Assembly: GCA_028386065.3 (NCBI GenBank)
Contig: JAKUCV010006784.1
Coordinates: 197,614-261,613, forward strand
DNA: 64,000 bases
Source of the DNA: Turnera subulata
Taxonomy: Eukaryota > Streptophyta > Magnoliopsida > Malpighiales > Passifloraceae
Direction of reading: 5' to 3'
Below, one piece after another: positions 53,946 through 64,000 of the stretch. Within the stretch, counting starts at the first letter, position 1, and the number at the start of each line of letters is the position of its first letter. Position numbers and translations under genes: made by a program. The notes beneath the pieces are model-generated. The model had not been told where the DNA came from and made no database searches. It worked only from the letters and a program-made list of their open reading frames with translations.

Positions 53946-56488
53946 TGTAACAGCCCGGGTAAAAATTTGGATTTTTACCGGCACTGTAAAATTCTTTTTA
54001 CAGTGATTTACTGTTGAATTAATCTTGGGTAATTAATTCAAGGTAAATCGAGCGTCGTTTTTTGTAACCGAGAGTTTTCCCGCGCTTGTGATTTTTCCTT
54101 GGATTTTTCGGGCCTAAGTTGGTATTTTCTCGGGTCCCGGAATCCTCAGAAAAATCACACCGGATAATATCTAAGGGGGTATCAGTTATTTTTTGGTCCG
54201 GACCGGACTCGCTCCATAATGCAGACAGGCTGCATTATTGAGGAATCACATGTGTACAGTGTTTCATCGTTTATAAAAAGAAAGCAGAGGAGAAGGAGAG
54301 GAGCAAAGGAGAGAAAAAAAAAGAAAGAAGAAAAGAAAAGAAAAGGAAAATAAAAAAAATATAAAAATAGAAGAAAAATACAGAGGAAAAAAAACGAAGA
54401 AAACGAGAGAAGGAAAAAAAAAGATAAAAAAAGAAGCAAAAATAGGAAAATTAGGAAAAAAAAGAAGAAAAAGAAGAAAATAAAAAAAAGAAGACAAAAA
54501 AGGAAGGAACAGTGCCACCACCCGGAGTTTCCCCTGCCACTGTTCACGCCGAACGCCTCCGTGCCGCTGTTCACTGCACCGCCCCCACCAGCACCTTCGC
54601 CGAGCCGACGCGACCTAGAAGCCGTCGTTCCCGTCGCCTTCCGCCGCGAGACGCGCAGCCGGCGAGCGTTGACCCGAAAGCAGACCCGCAGATCCAGCTC
54701 CCCGCGCCTCTGCTCAGCCTCCAGCGCTGTCGCCCCCGAGTTTCCACCGCCCATGGAGTCGCCCTCGTCCGCCGCTGCTGTGGGTGTGCTCGCTTCCCAT
54801 CCTCGAGCCTGTCGCCGCCTTTGCGCCGCTGCAACCCGCCAAGGTGAGCAGATCCGGATTTGTTGACCCGCGTGCTTGTCCGGGTCGCGGACCTGGATTC
54901 CAGTCGTGGGCCGTCGTTTGGGTTGGGATGTTGGGCTGTTCTGGGCTGGGCATGGGCTTACTGTTCATGGCCCAGTCCAGTTAAAAAAAAGTAGTAATAA
55001 TAAATATATGTATGTATTTATTTATCATTCTAGTTTTTAATTTTTTTTAGAAAATAATATATACACTTTGGGAAAATTATGATCACATTAATTCTGGTAT
55101 TTTGGGGAAAATGTAAATATGTATATACCTTGATAAATAATTAAGTTATGTGTTGGGAAAAACTATTATTAGTTGGAAAATATATATACCTTGAAAATAT
55201 TTCTGGAAATTATAATTATACGTTACTATTTCTCTGGAATACAATATGTATATGTTATTATTCATGGAAAATAAATATAGGTATATTTCTTAAATATATA
55301 TAATTATGTTGAATTATAATTGTTGGAAAAGTATTTTGACTTAGAAAATAAAAATGTATATATATTAAATTGTATTTATTTTCAGAGTAAGCTTTTATGA
55401 TTATATATTTTCTGCGAAATAACATATAGAATATGATTAATATATATATATATTTGGTAAATGACAATATTTGGTAATTATATTATGGTAAATAGTTTTA
55501 TTAAAAATGTAATATTTTAGAAAATATATATATACATATGTTATCTTTTTCAAAAAATTATGGTGATTATATTTTGGAAAAGTATAATTAATTTATGAAT
55601 ATATTTTGAAAAGAGTATTAATTAAAGTATGGTACCGAAATTATATTCGGATATACGTATGGTATAATATTTTCGGTAAAGGGAAATAATAAAAGAATAT
55701 GTAACCGGGATAAGTTTATTACGCAGTTTTGGCATCATAGCATACCGATTATGTGCATTTATGTGAACATGTTGTTTTGCTGTATAGGTTTGGATATCGG
55801 GCAGTTTCCCGAGAAGCCAACTTGGTACCGGTCATTGTTTCTGAAGTTGAGTAATCGGCCAAGGTGAGGATGGATTTCCTTCAGTATGTGCCTGTATTAC
55901 TCGGTTATTTTGTTTGATGTTTATTGCACTGTTAGCTGTTGCATTTGTTGTGATAGTTGTCGGGATGTTTATCCCAGTATCATGATTTGGTTTTTGGGAT
56001 GTTTATCCCCATGTTGAGTTTTGGATATTTATTTTTGTGTCTTTGGCCATAAGAATAATGGAATAAATAATAAATTGTAATAAGGATGTCGATCCTTGGA
56101 TTTTGGATAGGGATGTCTATCCCGGTATTTTGGTTAGGGATGTTGATCCTTGTGATTTGATTTTGATGATGATAATATAATTGTCACGTGGTAAGTAGTG
56201 GTACGACTCGATGGTTTAAGACTATTTTGTGGTGGCCTTGACCTGGGTTACTTGTGATAAGCATGTCTATGCATGGGATGTCTATCCCGTGATTATATTT
56301 GGGATATCTATCCCTGGGTTACTATATTGGGATGTCTATCCCTGGGTTCGTATTTTTGGGATGTCGATCCCTAGGCTCTCTTCGATTTGGTCTGGCACTC
56401 GGAATGTGTTGATAACCAGGTCTGACCCCTGGCATTTCCGTGGCGGGGCCCGGAAAGATAAAATTGGAAATTAGATTTTTATTTGAGT
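53946..56488 (+). mobile_element. LTR C, interrupted by the D/E element
   Basis: Begins TGTAACAGCCCGGG and follows LTRs A and B to TTTTTATTTGAGT at 56488, where TGTAACAGCC starts again. LTRs A and B continue at that point with CTTTTTGGTC, so the remainder of LTR C should lie past the right edge of the window. Hairpins 55962-56371. Confidence 0.87.
55962..56371. repeat. Hairpin array in LTR C
   Basis: GGGAT units from 55962 to 56371. The unit at AAGCATGTCTATGCAT has one changed arm base compared with LTRs A and B. Confidence 0.85.
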
Positions 56489-59319
56489 TGTAACAGCCCG
56501 GGTAAAATTTTTGATTTTTACCGGGACTATAAAAGTCTTTTTACCGTGATTTACTGTTGAATTAATCTTGGGTAATTAATTCAAGGTAAATCGGGAGTCG
56601 TTTTTCGAAACTGAGAGTTTTCCCGCGCTCGTGATTTTTCCGTGGATTTTTCGGACCTAAGTTGGTATTTTTTGGGTTTCGAAATTTCTCGGGAAATCAC
56701 ACCGGAAAATAACTAAGGGGGTATCAGTTATTTTCTGGTCCGGACCGGACTCGCTCTGTAATGCAGAAAAGCTGCATTATTACAGAATCACAGGTTTAAC
56801 AGTGATGCACAATGATTTTTACGGTTATAAAAAGGAAGCAGAGGAAGAAGGAAAGGAAGAAGAGAAGAGAAAAAAAAGAGAAAAAAAAGAGAGAGAAAAA
56901 GAAAAGGAGAGGAAAAAAAAGAAAAAGAGAGAAAAAGGGAGAAAAAAATAAAAGAAAAAGAAAGAAAAACAGAAAAAGTGAGAGAGGGAGGAAAAAAAAA
57001 AAAAAGAAAAAGATATAAAAGAAAAAAAAAGAAAATCGGGAAAATAGAAAAAAAAAGAAAAAGAAAAGAGAAATAAAGAAAAAAAAAAGAAGAAGAAAAA
57101 CTGGAAAAATGGAGGAACAGTTCGTCACCCCCAGCGCCTCCATCACTGCTCACGAGTTGAGGCTCCGGGCCGAGTCTCGTCACACCGCCGCCACCATGGC
57201 ACTCGCCACGCCGTCGCCGACCGAACCCTGTCCTCCCCGTCGCCTTCCACCGCGAGACGCGCAGCCGGCGAGCGTTGACCCGTGAGCAGACCCGCAGATG
57301 TGCTTCTCCTCCGCGCCTGCTCAGCCTCCTGCCGTCGCCGCGCCGAGCTTGCACCACCCTTGGAGTCGCCGCCTCCCGCCGCGCCTCGCGACACCTTCCT
57401 CGCGCTGCGTCGCGCCCTCACCGTCGTCGCCAGCCGCCGCAACCCGAGGTGAGCAGATCCGGGTCGAGTTTGATCCGCATGATGTCCGGGTCGCGGATTG
57501 GGTTGTGGGCTTGTGTGGATTTGGGTTGGGCGTGGGCCGGCTGGGCTTGCACAGTGCGAGCCTGGGCCTGGTTCTGGTCCTGTTCAGCCTAGTCCGTTTA
57601 ATTAAAATAAAAACAATTTATATATATTTATTTATTTATAATCTGATATATAATTTTTTTCCAAAATTATATAAATTATGGACAATATAATTCTGGTATT
57701 TTTAGGAAATTATAAGTATATATACTTTGATAGATAATTAAGTTTTGTTTGTAAATTACTATTATGGTTAGTTTGAAAAATATATATATACCTTGAAATT
57801 AATTTCTGGAAATTTAATATGTATATTATTTCGTCTGGAAAATTATGATTGTGGTATATGTATATAAATATGTATTTTGGAAATTAAAGTTAATTATATT
57901 TTGTGTTGGAAAATATTATTACTATATATATTTAAAAAAGATAAATACTATATAAATATTTTTGGAAATTTATAAATAGGTTATTATTTTTCTAGAAAAA
58001 TTATGGTGATTGTAATTTTGGAAAATTATAATTATTTGATGAAAATATATTTTGAAAAAGAGTTTTAATTAAGGTATGGTACCGAAATTATATTCGGATA
58101 TACATACGGTAACTATTTTCGGAAAAGGGAATTAAATAAAAGATGTGTAACCGGGATGGGTAATTTCGTAGTGTTGGCATCATAGTATACCGATTATGTG
58201 CATTTATATGTATATATGGTTTTGTTGTATAGGTTTGGGTATCGGGCAGTTTCCCGAGGAGCCGGCGTCGGACCGGTCATTATTTCCAGAGTTGAGTAAT
58301 CGGCCAAGGTGAGGATGGATTTCCTTCAATATGTGCCTGTATTACTTGGTTATTGTGTTTTGATGGCTATTGCACTGTTAAGTATTGTATTGCTGTGTTA
58401 TGTTTTGGGATGTTTATCCCATTGTCTTGATCGTGGTCGGGATGTTTATCCCATGTCGGTTTTGGATGTTTATCCTTGCGTCATTTGGTTTAAGAATAAT
58501 GGATTAGTAATAAATTGAGACAAGGATGTCGGTCCTTGGTATTTTGGATGGGATGTCTATCCCGGTATTTTGGTTAGGGATATTGATCCCTGTGACTTGG
58601 TTTTGAATAACGATAATATAATTGTCACGTGGTAAGTAGAGGTACGACCGGATGGTTTGAGACTGTTTTGTGGTGGCCATGATCTGAGTTACTTGTGATG
58701 GGCATGTTGATGCCGGTTTGATTGGGATGTTGATCCCTGAGTTTGATATTGGGATGTTGATCCCGGGTTCTTTTTGATCTGGCACCAAAAACAGGTTGAT
58801 AACCTGGTACGACCCTAGCTTATCCGTGACGGGGCCCGGAAAGATAAAATTGGATAATTGGATTTTATTTGAGTCTTTTCGGTCTTGGACCGGTTTTGGG
58901 TCGAGACTTTTGTATTTGGTGGTTTTTACCTGTTTTGGACCTTGAGTATCTATAGTGTGCATATTGATTGTCTTTCCTTCGTCGGTGAGCACTTCAGACT
59001 CACCCCTCACCTGCGGGCATTCATCCCGTAGGATGGATTATTTGTGGTACAGGATTGTTGCATTCCAGACAGGGCTTGGATCCATAGTTTGCATCTGAAT
59101 CGCATACAGTATTTTTGTGAGTTTTAAAGTCTTCCGCTGTGCGTTTCATTGATATTATTGGGCCATTGGGCCGGTTTTGTTATTTATGATGTTTACTATT
59201 TTGGGCTGTTGAGCCCGGATATCTATTGTATACACTGTATGCTGGGTTTTGTCTGGTTGGGTTGTCACAGTTCCGGCACGTGTTTACTGTTTACGATAAA
59301 TACGGGTCGGGGCGTTTCA
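56489..59319 (+). mobile_element. LTR D (2831 bp), left LTR of the nested element
   Basis: Related to A-C but distinct: purine tract 56830-57110, GC-rich exon with a different middle part, donor GAG|GTGAGC at about 57449, acceptor TTGTATAG at 58232, hairpins 58407-58764. Preceded by TGAGT (56484-56488), the expected target duplication. Confidence 0.9.
58407..58764. repeat. Hairpin array in LTR D
   Basis: GGGAT-GTTT-ATCCC at 58407 and about 58439, a GTCT unit near 58550, GGCAT-GTTG-ATGCC at 58701-58714 in the place held by AAGCAT-GTCT-ATGCTT in LTRs A-C, then GGGAT-GTTG-ATCCC units to 58764. Confidence 0.87.
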
Positions 59320-59592
59320 TTTTGGTAGCGGAGCGGGCGTTAGGTCTTGTTGGGCAGTCTTTGTGTGTTTGTTGTCCTTGTTTGCATAGTTCGCTCCATT
59401 TGTTTATTATTTTATATCATTTTAGTTAGTGCATTATGGATCCAGTCAAGGGACGCCAACTGTCGCAGAACATACACATAAGAGGTAATGATGCCATAAA
59501 TAAGCGGAAATACAAATATTATTAATATTGCTAATATTGATATTACAAAGAGAAATATTACATTGATATTTTATAAAAATAAGAAAATACAT

Positions 59593-60276
59593 TTAACGCC
59601 TTGGAACGACATTGACCCGGAAGCTGGTTGGGTCGTTATTGATGTTGACTTGGATGCTGTCGCTCCACGAGAACCACATGCCGCCTCTGCCGTCCTGACC
59701 AGGAAGCTCGAACCGGTTTGCTTGAGGGAACCGGAGTGGGATGAGACCGTGATCTTCTTTAGGCTGCCACTGGGTCTCTGTCAGAAGAACCATGTTCGGT
59801 TTGTATTGGTTCTTCAGGTCCCTCAGAGTACGCGAGAACTCCTGGGAACGCCTTGCGACTCCTCTGCAGTTCCACACCAGTAGTCGGGCCTTGGGCCAAG
59901 TTACGGGCAGACGAGTTACTCTGGGCATGCTCTAAGCCGTCATCGAGAGCTGATAGTAGGTACCTTGCTCCAGGAAGTGGCAAGTGGACTCCAGGTTGAA
60001 CTCCTGTAGCCTTTCCGAGATGAAGAACATGATGGAGTTTGCCGAGCCGTAATAGGAGGTCCTCAGAGTGCTGCGGTCCTCTAGGAAGAATACCTCTTCC
60101 ATGGGTGTGACGAAGAACCGCGATGAGTAGAGCTCGTCGACGAAGACCAGTCGGGGCATCCTGCCGAGCTCGCTCGGTAGTTCTTCAGCACGTTCGTTGA
60201 CCATGCTGTAGGCCAGACGATTCCTTCTGCCTAGATTGGCACCTTCGACGAAGAAAACGGAAGAGGGAGCAGGCAT
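59593..60276 (-). pseudogene. aORF1, copy D/E interior (single in-frame TAG)
   Basis: Start MPAPSSVFFVE at 60276; the frame is complete except for one TAG at 59932-59934, the position of Arg115 of the copy at 1918. The second half contains LLVWNCRG, TET, GGMWFSW and the natural stop at 59593. If the TAG is not read through, the product would be a 114-residue protein lacking the endonuclease-like half; a second start at 59928 could give the other half. TATAAAAG on the minus strand at 60386-60393. Confidence 0.8.
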
Positions 60277-61091
60277 CGTGTTTTGGAAGCGGGTATTTTG
60301 TTTTTTTGAGCGTTGTGGTTTTGTTTTTCTGAGCGTTTTGTTGCTTTAAAATGCTTTTGATAATTTACACCTCATCGCTCCGTTTCTTTTATACTCTTAT
60401 AGGGAGCGTGTTTACTGTTTTCGATTTTCAAGATTTGCTTTTTGAAAATTTGCCTTTGCTTTCATTTATTACTTTGTTACTTTATACATTTTTCGGGCTA
60501 CCATGCTAGAGTTTTTCAACCTTTTTCCATCTTATGATTTTCTTTCGCTCTGGCTACTTTGTCCTTTCTTTTTATGGCCTTTCTATATTTTTCTTGCATC
60601 TTTTATCACATGCATTCGTGACCGTTGAGGCTAGATGGATGGGACCACACCTCGAGTAGAGCGCATGTGCGTCAAGCTTACAGCTGTTCGGACATCGTGG
60701 AGAGATACAAGACCTGATAGACGTTTTTGGCTTATGCGGAATTTGTGAACAAGTGGGTAACGTTTCTTTCGAGGGACAGAGTACGTGCTCGTGATCGTCA
60801 CCGTTAGTCGGACGTGTTACATTTCTTGGGTTCGAGAGTGTTTACGTCCGATACGAGCGCCGAGCATGGAACATGTTTTGTTTTAATTCCTTTTGTTTTG
60901 ATTCTGTTAAACGAGTTTTGTCTTTAATTTCCTTATATTTGATTTTATATTCTTATAGTTGATTTTTATTTTGCTTTGAGATGTTTTTTTTTTTCAGTTT
61001 AACATAAGATTTCGTACATAAGAATTTTGATTTAAAAAGGAAATTTATTTTATTTATTTAATAATGGTTTTACAACAGGAGAAGAAGTACT

Positions 61092-61469
61092 CTAAGGAGT
61101 TACTTGCTTCTCTAGGTCTTTTACAAGTTTTTGGACGGTTTTCATGTGAGGGAAGAGTTCCGCGCACGCCAGTTCAATCTGCGCCACCGCCGAGCAGATC
61201 TTCTTCAGTGAGACGTTCAACTGCGTCAGAGTCTGCTGCGGTGTGCTGCTTTCAGCCGTCGCTTTGCCTTTTTGATCCTCAGCTTCTTTGGGAGCACGCT
61301 TCTTCCGGCGTCTTCGAGAGACCACCATGTGTTCTTTCAGGCCGACGATGTTCGACTTGAAGCGTTTCTTCGGAGGTTCTTCATCGGAGCTTGTCGGGAA
61401 GGCAGTGCCACCGATGTAGCTGTTGTTCTTGGAGTCTGAGGTAGTCCTTGATCTTAATGGAGAGTCCAT
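61092..61469 (-). CDS. aORF2, small basic nuclear-type protein (intact copy)
   Basis: 125 residues, antisense to the LTRs. Residues 1-30 are Ser/Thr-rich with SSDEEP; KKRFK (34-38) and RRRRKKRAPK (52-61) form a possible bipartite nuclear signal; 62-77 is a linker; 78-123 is a predicted amphipathic helix (LTQLNVSLKKI, then LVKDLEKQV) that could oligomerise. I recognise no known family. The start is supported by alignment with the A/B and B/C copies and by TATA-like CTCTATAAGAACC at 61503-61515, about 35 bp upstream. Retention of the same reading frame in three copies argues that it is a real gene of the element. A DNA-binding or anti-silencing role is possible but only a guess. Confidence 0.65.
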   Translation of the reverse strand: MDSPLRSRTTSDSKNNSYIGGTAFPTSSDEEPPKKRFKSNIVGLKEHMVVSRRRRKKRAPKEAEDQKGKATAESSTPQQTLTQLNVSLKKICSAVAQIELACAELFPHMKTVQKLVKDLEKQVTP

Positions 61470-61502
61470 GACTGTGTGTGAGTATGCCAGTCATGAGGTT
61501 TG

Positions 61503-61515
61503 GTTCTTATAGAGG
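61503..61515 (-). promoter_or_regulatory. TATA box for aORF2, D/E interior
   Basis: Minus-strand CTCTATAAGAACC, 35 bp before the ATG; CTCTATAAAAACC stands at the same place in the other two interiors. The leader would be very short. Confidence 0.6.
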
Positions 61516-61653
61516 ATGAGATGTCGCTTAAGGGTATAAGCGACATATCGCGTTGAGTTGGACACCTGGCAGAGTGTGCCAGAAGCTTATAGTGGTAGGA
61601 CCCACGGATAAGACGGAATTTCGTGGACGAAATTCTTTTTAAGGTGGGTAGAC

Positions 61654-64000
61654 TGTAACAGCCCGGGTAAAATTTTTGATTTTTACCGGGACTGTAAAAG
61701 TCGTTTTACCGTGATTTACTGTTGAATTAATCTTGGGTAATTAATTCAAGGTAAATCGGGAGTCGTTTTTCGAAACCGAGAGTTTTCCCGCGCTCGTGAT
61801 TTTTCCGTGGATTTTTCGGCCCTAAGTTGGTATTTTTCGGGTTTCGGAATTTCTCGGGAAATCACACCGGAAAATAACTAAGGGGGTATCAGTTATTTTC
61901 TGGTCCGGACCGGACTCGCTCTGTAATGCAGACAAGCTGCATTATTACAGAATCACAGGTTTAACAGTGATGCATAATGATTTTTACGGTTATAAAAAGG
62001 AAGCAGAGGAAGACGGAAAGGAAGAAGAGAAGAGAAAAAAAGAGAGAAAAAGAAAAGGAGAGGAAAAAAAAGAAAAAGAGAGAAAAAGGGAGAAAAAAAT
62101 AAAAGAAAAAAAAGAAAAAAAAAAAGAGAAAAAGAGAGAGAGGGAGGAAAGAAAAAAAAAGATAGAAAAGAAAATCGAGAAAATAGAAAAAAAAGAGAAA
62201 AAAAGAAAAGAGAAATAAAGAAAAAAAAAGAAGAAGAAAAACTGGAAAAATGGAGGAACAGTTCGTCACCCCCAGCGCCTCCATCACTGTTCACGAGCTG
62301 AGGCTCCGGGCCGAGTCTCGACACACCGCCGCCACCATGGCACTCGCCACGCCGTCGCCGACCAAACCCTGTCCTCCCCGTCGCCTTCCGCTGCGAGACG
62401 CGCAGCCGACGAGCGTTGACCCGCGAGCAGACCCGCGGATCTGCTTCTCCTCCGCGCCTGCTCAGCCTCCTGCCGTCGCCGCGCCGAGCTTGCACCGCCC
62501 TTGGAGTTGCCGCCTCACGTCGCGCCTTGCGACACCTTCCTCGCGCTGCGTCGCGCCCTCGCCGTCGTCGCCAGCCGCCGCAACCCGAGGTGAGCAGATC
62601 CGGGTCGAGTTTGATCCGCGTGATGTCCGGGTCGCGGATTGGGTTGTGGGCTTGTGTGGATTTGGGTTGGGCGTGGGCCGGCTGGGCTTGCACAGTGCGA
62701 GCCTGGGCCTGGTCCTGTTCAGCCCAGTTCGTTTAATTAAAAAAAAAACAATTTATATATATTAATTTATTTATAATCTGATATAAATTTTGGAAAAAAA
62801 TTATATACTTATTTTGAGAAAATTATGGACAATATAATTCTGGTATTTTTAGGAAAATATAAGTATATATACTTTGCTAGATAATTAAGTTTTGTTTGTA
62901 AATTATTATTATAGTTAGTTTGAAAAATATATATATACCTTGAAATTAATTTCTAGAAATTTAATATTTATATTATTTCGTCTGGAAAATTATGATTGTG
63001 GTATATGTATATAAATATGTATTTTGGAAATTAAAGTTAATTATATTTTTTGTTGGAAAATATTATTACTATATATATTTAGAAAAGATAAATACTATAT
63101 AAATATTTTCTGAAATTTATAAATAGGTTATTATTTTTCTAGAAAAATTATGGTGATTATAATTATGGAAAATTAAAATTATTTTATGAAAATATATTTT
63201 GTAAAAGAGTTTTAATTAAGGTATGGTATCGAAATTAAATTCGGATATACGTACGGTAACTATTTTCGGAAAAGGGAATTAAATAAAAGATGTGTAACCA
63301 GGATGGGTAATTTCGCAGTGTTGGCATCATAGTATACCGATTATGTGCATTTATATGTATATATGGTTTTGTTGTATAGGTTTAGGTATCGGGCAGTTTC
63401 CCGAGGAGCCGACGTCGGACCGGTCATTATTTCCGGAGTTGAGTAATCGGCCAAGGTGAGGATGGATTTCCTTCAATATGTGCCTGTATTACTCGGTTAC
63501 TGTGTTTTGTTGGTTATTGCACTGTTGAGTATTGTATTGTTGTGTTATGTTTCGGGATGTTTATCCCATTGTCTTGATCGTGGTCGGGATGTTTATCCCA
63601 TGTCGGTTTTGGATGTTTATCCTTGCATCATTTGGCTTAAGAATAATGGATTAGTAATATATTGAGACAAGGATGTCGGTCCTTGGTATTTTGGATGGGA
63701 TGTCTATCCCGGTATTTTGGTTAGGGATATTGATCCCTGTGACTTGGTTTTGAATAACGATAATATAATTGTCACGTGGTAAGTAGAGGTACGACCGGAT
63801 GGTTTGAGACTGTTTTGTGGTGGCCATGATCTGGGTTACTTGTGATGGGCATGTTGATGCCGGTTTGATTGGGATGTTGATTCCTGAGTTTGATATTGGG
63901 ATGTTGATCCCGGGTTCTTTTTGATCTGGCACCAGAAATAGGTTGATAACCTGGTACGACCCTAGCTTATCCGTGACGGGGCCCGGAAAGATAAAATTGG
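61654..64000 (+). mobile_element. LTR E, right LTR of the nested element (cut by window end)
   Basis: Starts TGTAACAGCCCGGG and follows LTR D closely to the end of the window, about 480 bp short of the expected end. TATA at 61990, purine tract 62000-62240, donor GAG|GTGAGC at about 62589, acceptor TTGTATAG at about 63379. Confidence 0.9.
63554..63911. repeat. Hairpin array in LTR E
   Basis: Same units as LTR D, including GGCAT-GTTG-ATGCC. One GGGAT-GTTG-ATCCC unit of LTR D reads GGGATGTTGATTCC here, which leaves a G-T pair. Confidence 0.85.

Larger units (their letters stand above)
59320..61653 (+). mobile_element. Interior between LTRs D and E
   Basis: 2334 bp with primer-binding site TTTTGGTAGCGGAGC, gag-start-like frame from ATG 59436, two antisense genes and a GTGGACGAAATTC/AAGGTGGGTAGAC end. 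No gag-pol. Confidence 0.9.

Overview
The window is plant nuclear DNA, probably from a eudicot. It has intron-bearing genes, a DUF247 gene, two tandem coiled-coil NB-ARC LRR (CNL) resistance-type genes, and dense nested LTR retrotransposons with plant-type primer-binding sites. No bacterial, organellar or viral gene set is present. I could not assign a species.

Layout. 1-645: truncated LTR carrying a palindromic AACATCGATGTT array. 660-5100: old mosaic of LTR-retroelement sequence, mostly read on the minus strand, with an intact plus-strand ORF at 1918-2601 and a long series of small hairpins. 6161-6742 and 9705-10105: two hAT-type MITEs with perfect 8-bp target duplications. 7351-8619: DUF247 gene. 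10287-15633: Copia-like element with a 541-bp interior whose left LTR is broken by a fragment of another LTR. 15639-17146: solo LTR. 18797-20838: AT-rich, telomere-like repeats. 20844-30420: an LTR element with two 4.6-kb LTRs around only 374 bp, target duplication TTGTC. 31345-32180: fold-back repeat. 32766-36212 and 36879-40650: the two CNL genes. 41459 to the end: five LTRs (A to E) of a gag-pol-less Ty3/gypsy-like family arranged as LTR-int-LTR-int-LTR, with a younger LTR-int-LTR inserted in LTR C. LTR A is itself split by a 1729-bp solo LTR with the 22-copy palindrome array.

The most unusual material is in the 41-64 kb family. Its interior has no gag-pol. Instead it holds two genes on the strand opposite to the LTRs, each with its own TATA box: aORF1, whose C-terminal half looks like the start of a LINE-type endonuclease fold, and aORF2, a small basic protein with nuclear-localisation-like motifs and a helix. 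aORF1 is also present, intact, at 1918-2601. The LTRs of at least three related families share one design: U3 with TATA (family A-E), a long purine or pyrimidine tract, a GC-rich exon ending in a splice donor, a short second exon, then an intron carrying an array of small hairpins in which the loop follows a fixed rule while the stems differ.

The host genes are independent of the elements except for position. CNL2 has lost the first part of its coiled-coil domain but appears to have gained a spliced C-terminal exon; CNL1 looks complete but has GLPW in place of GLPL.
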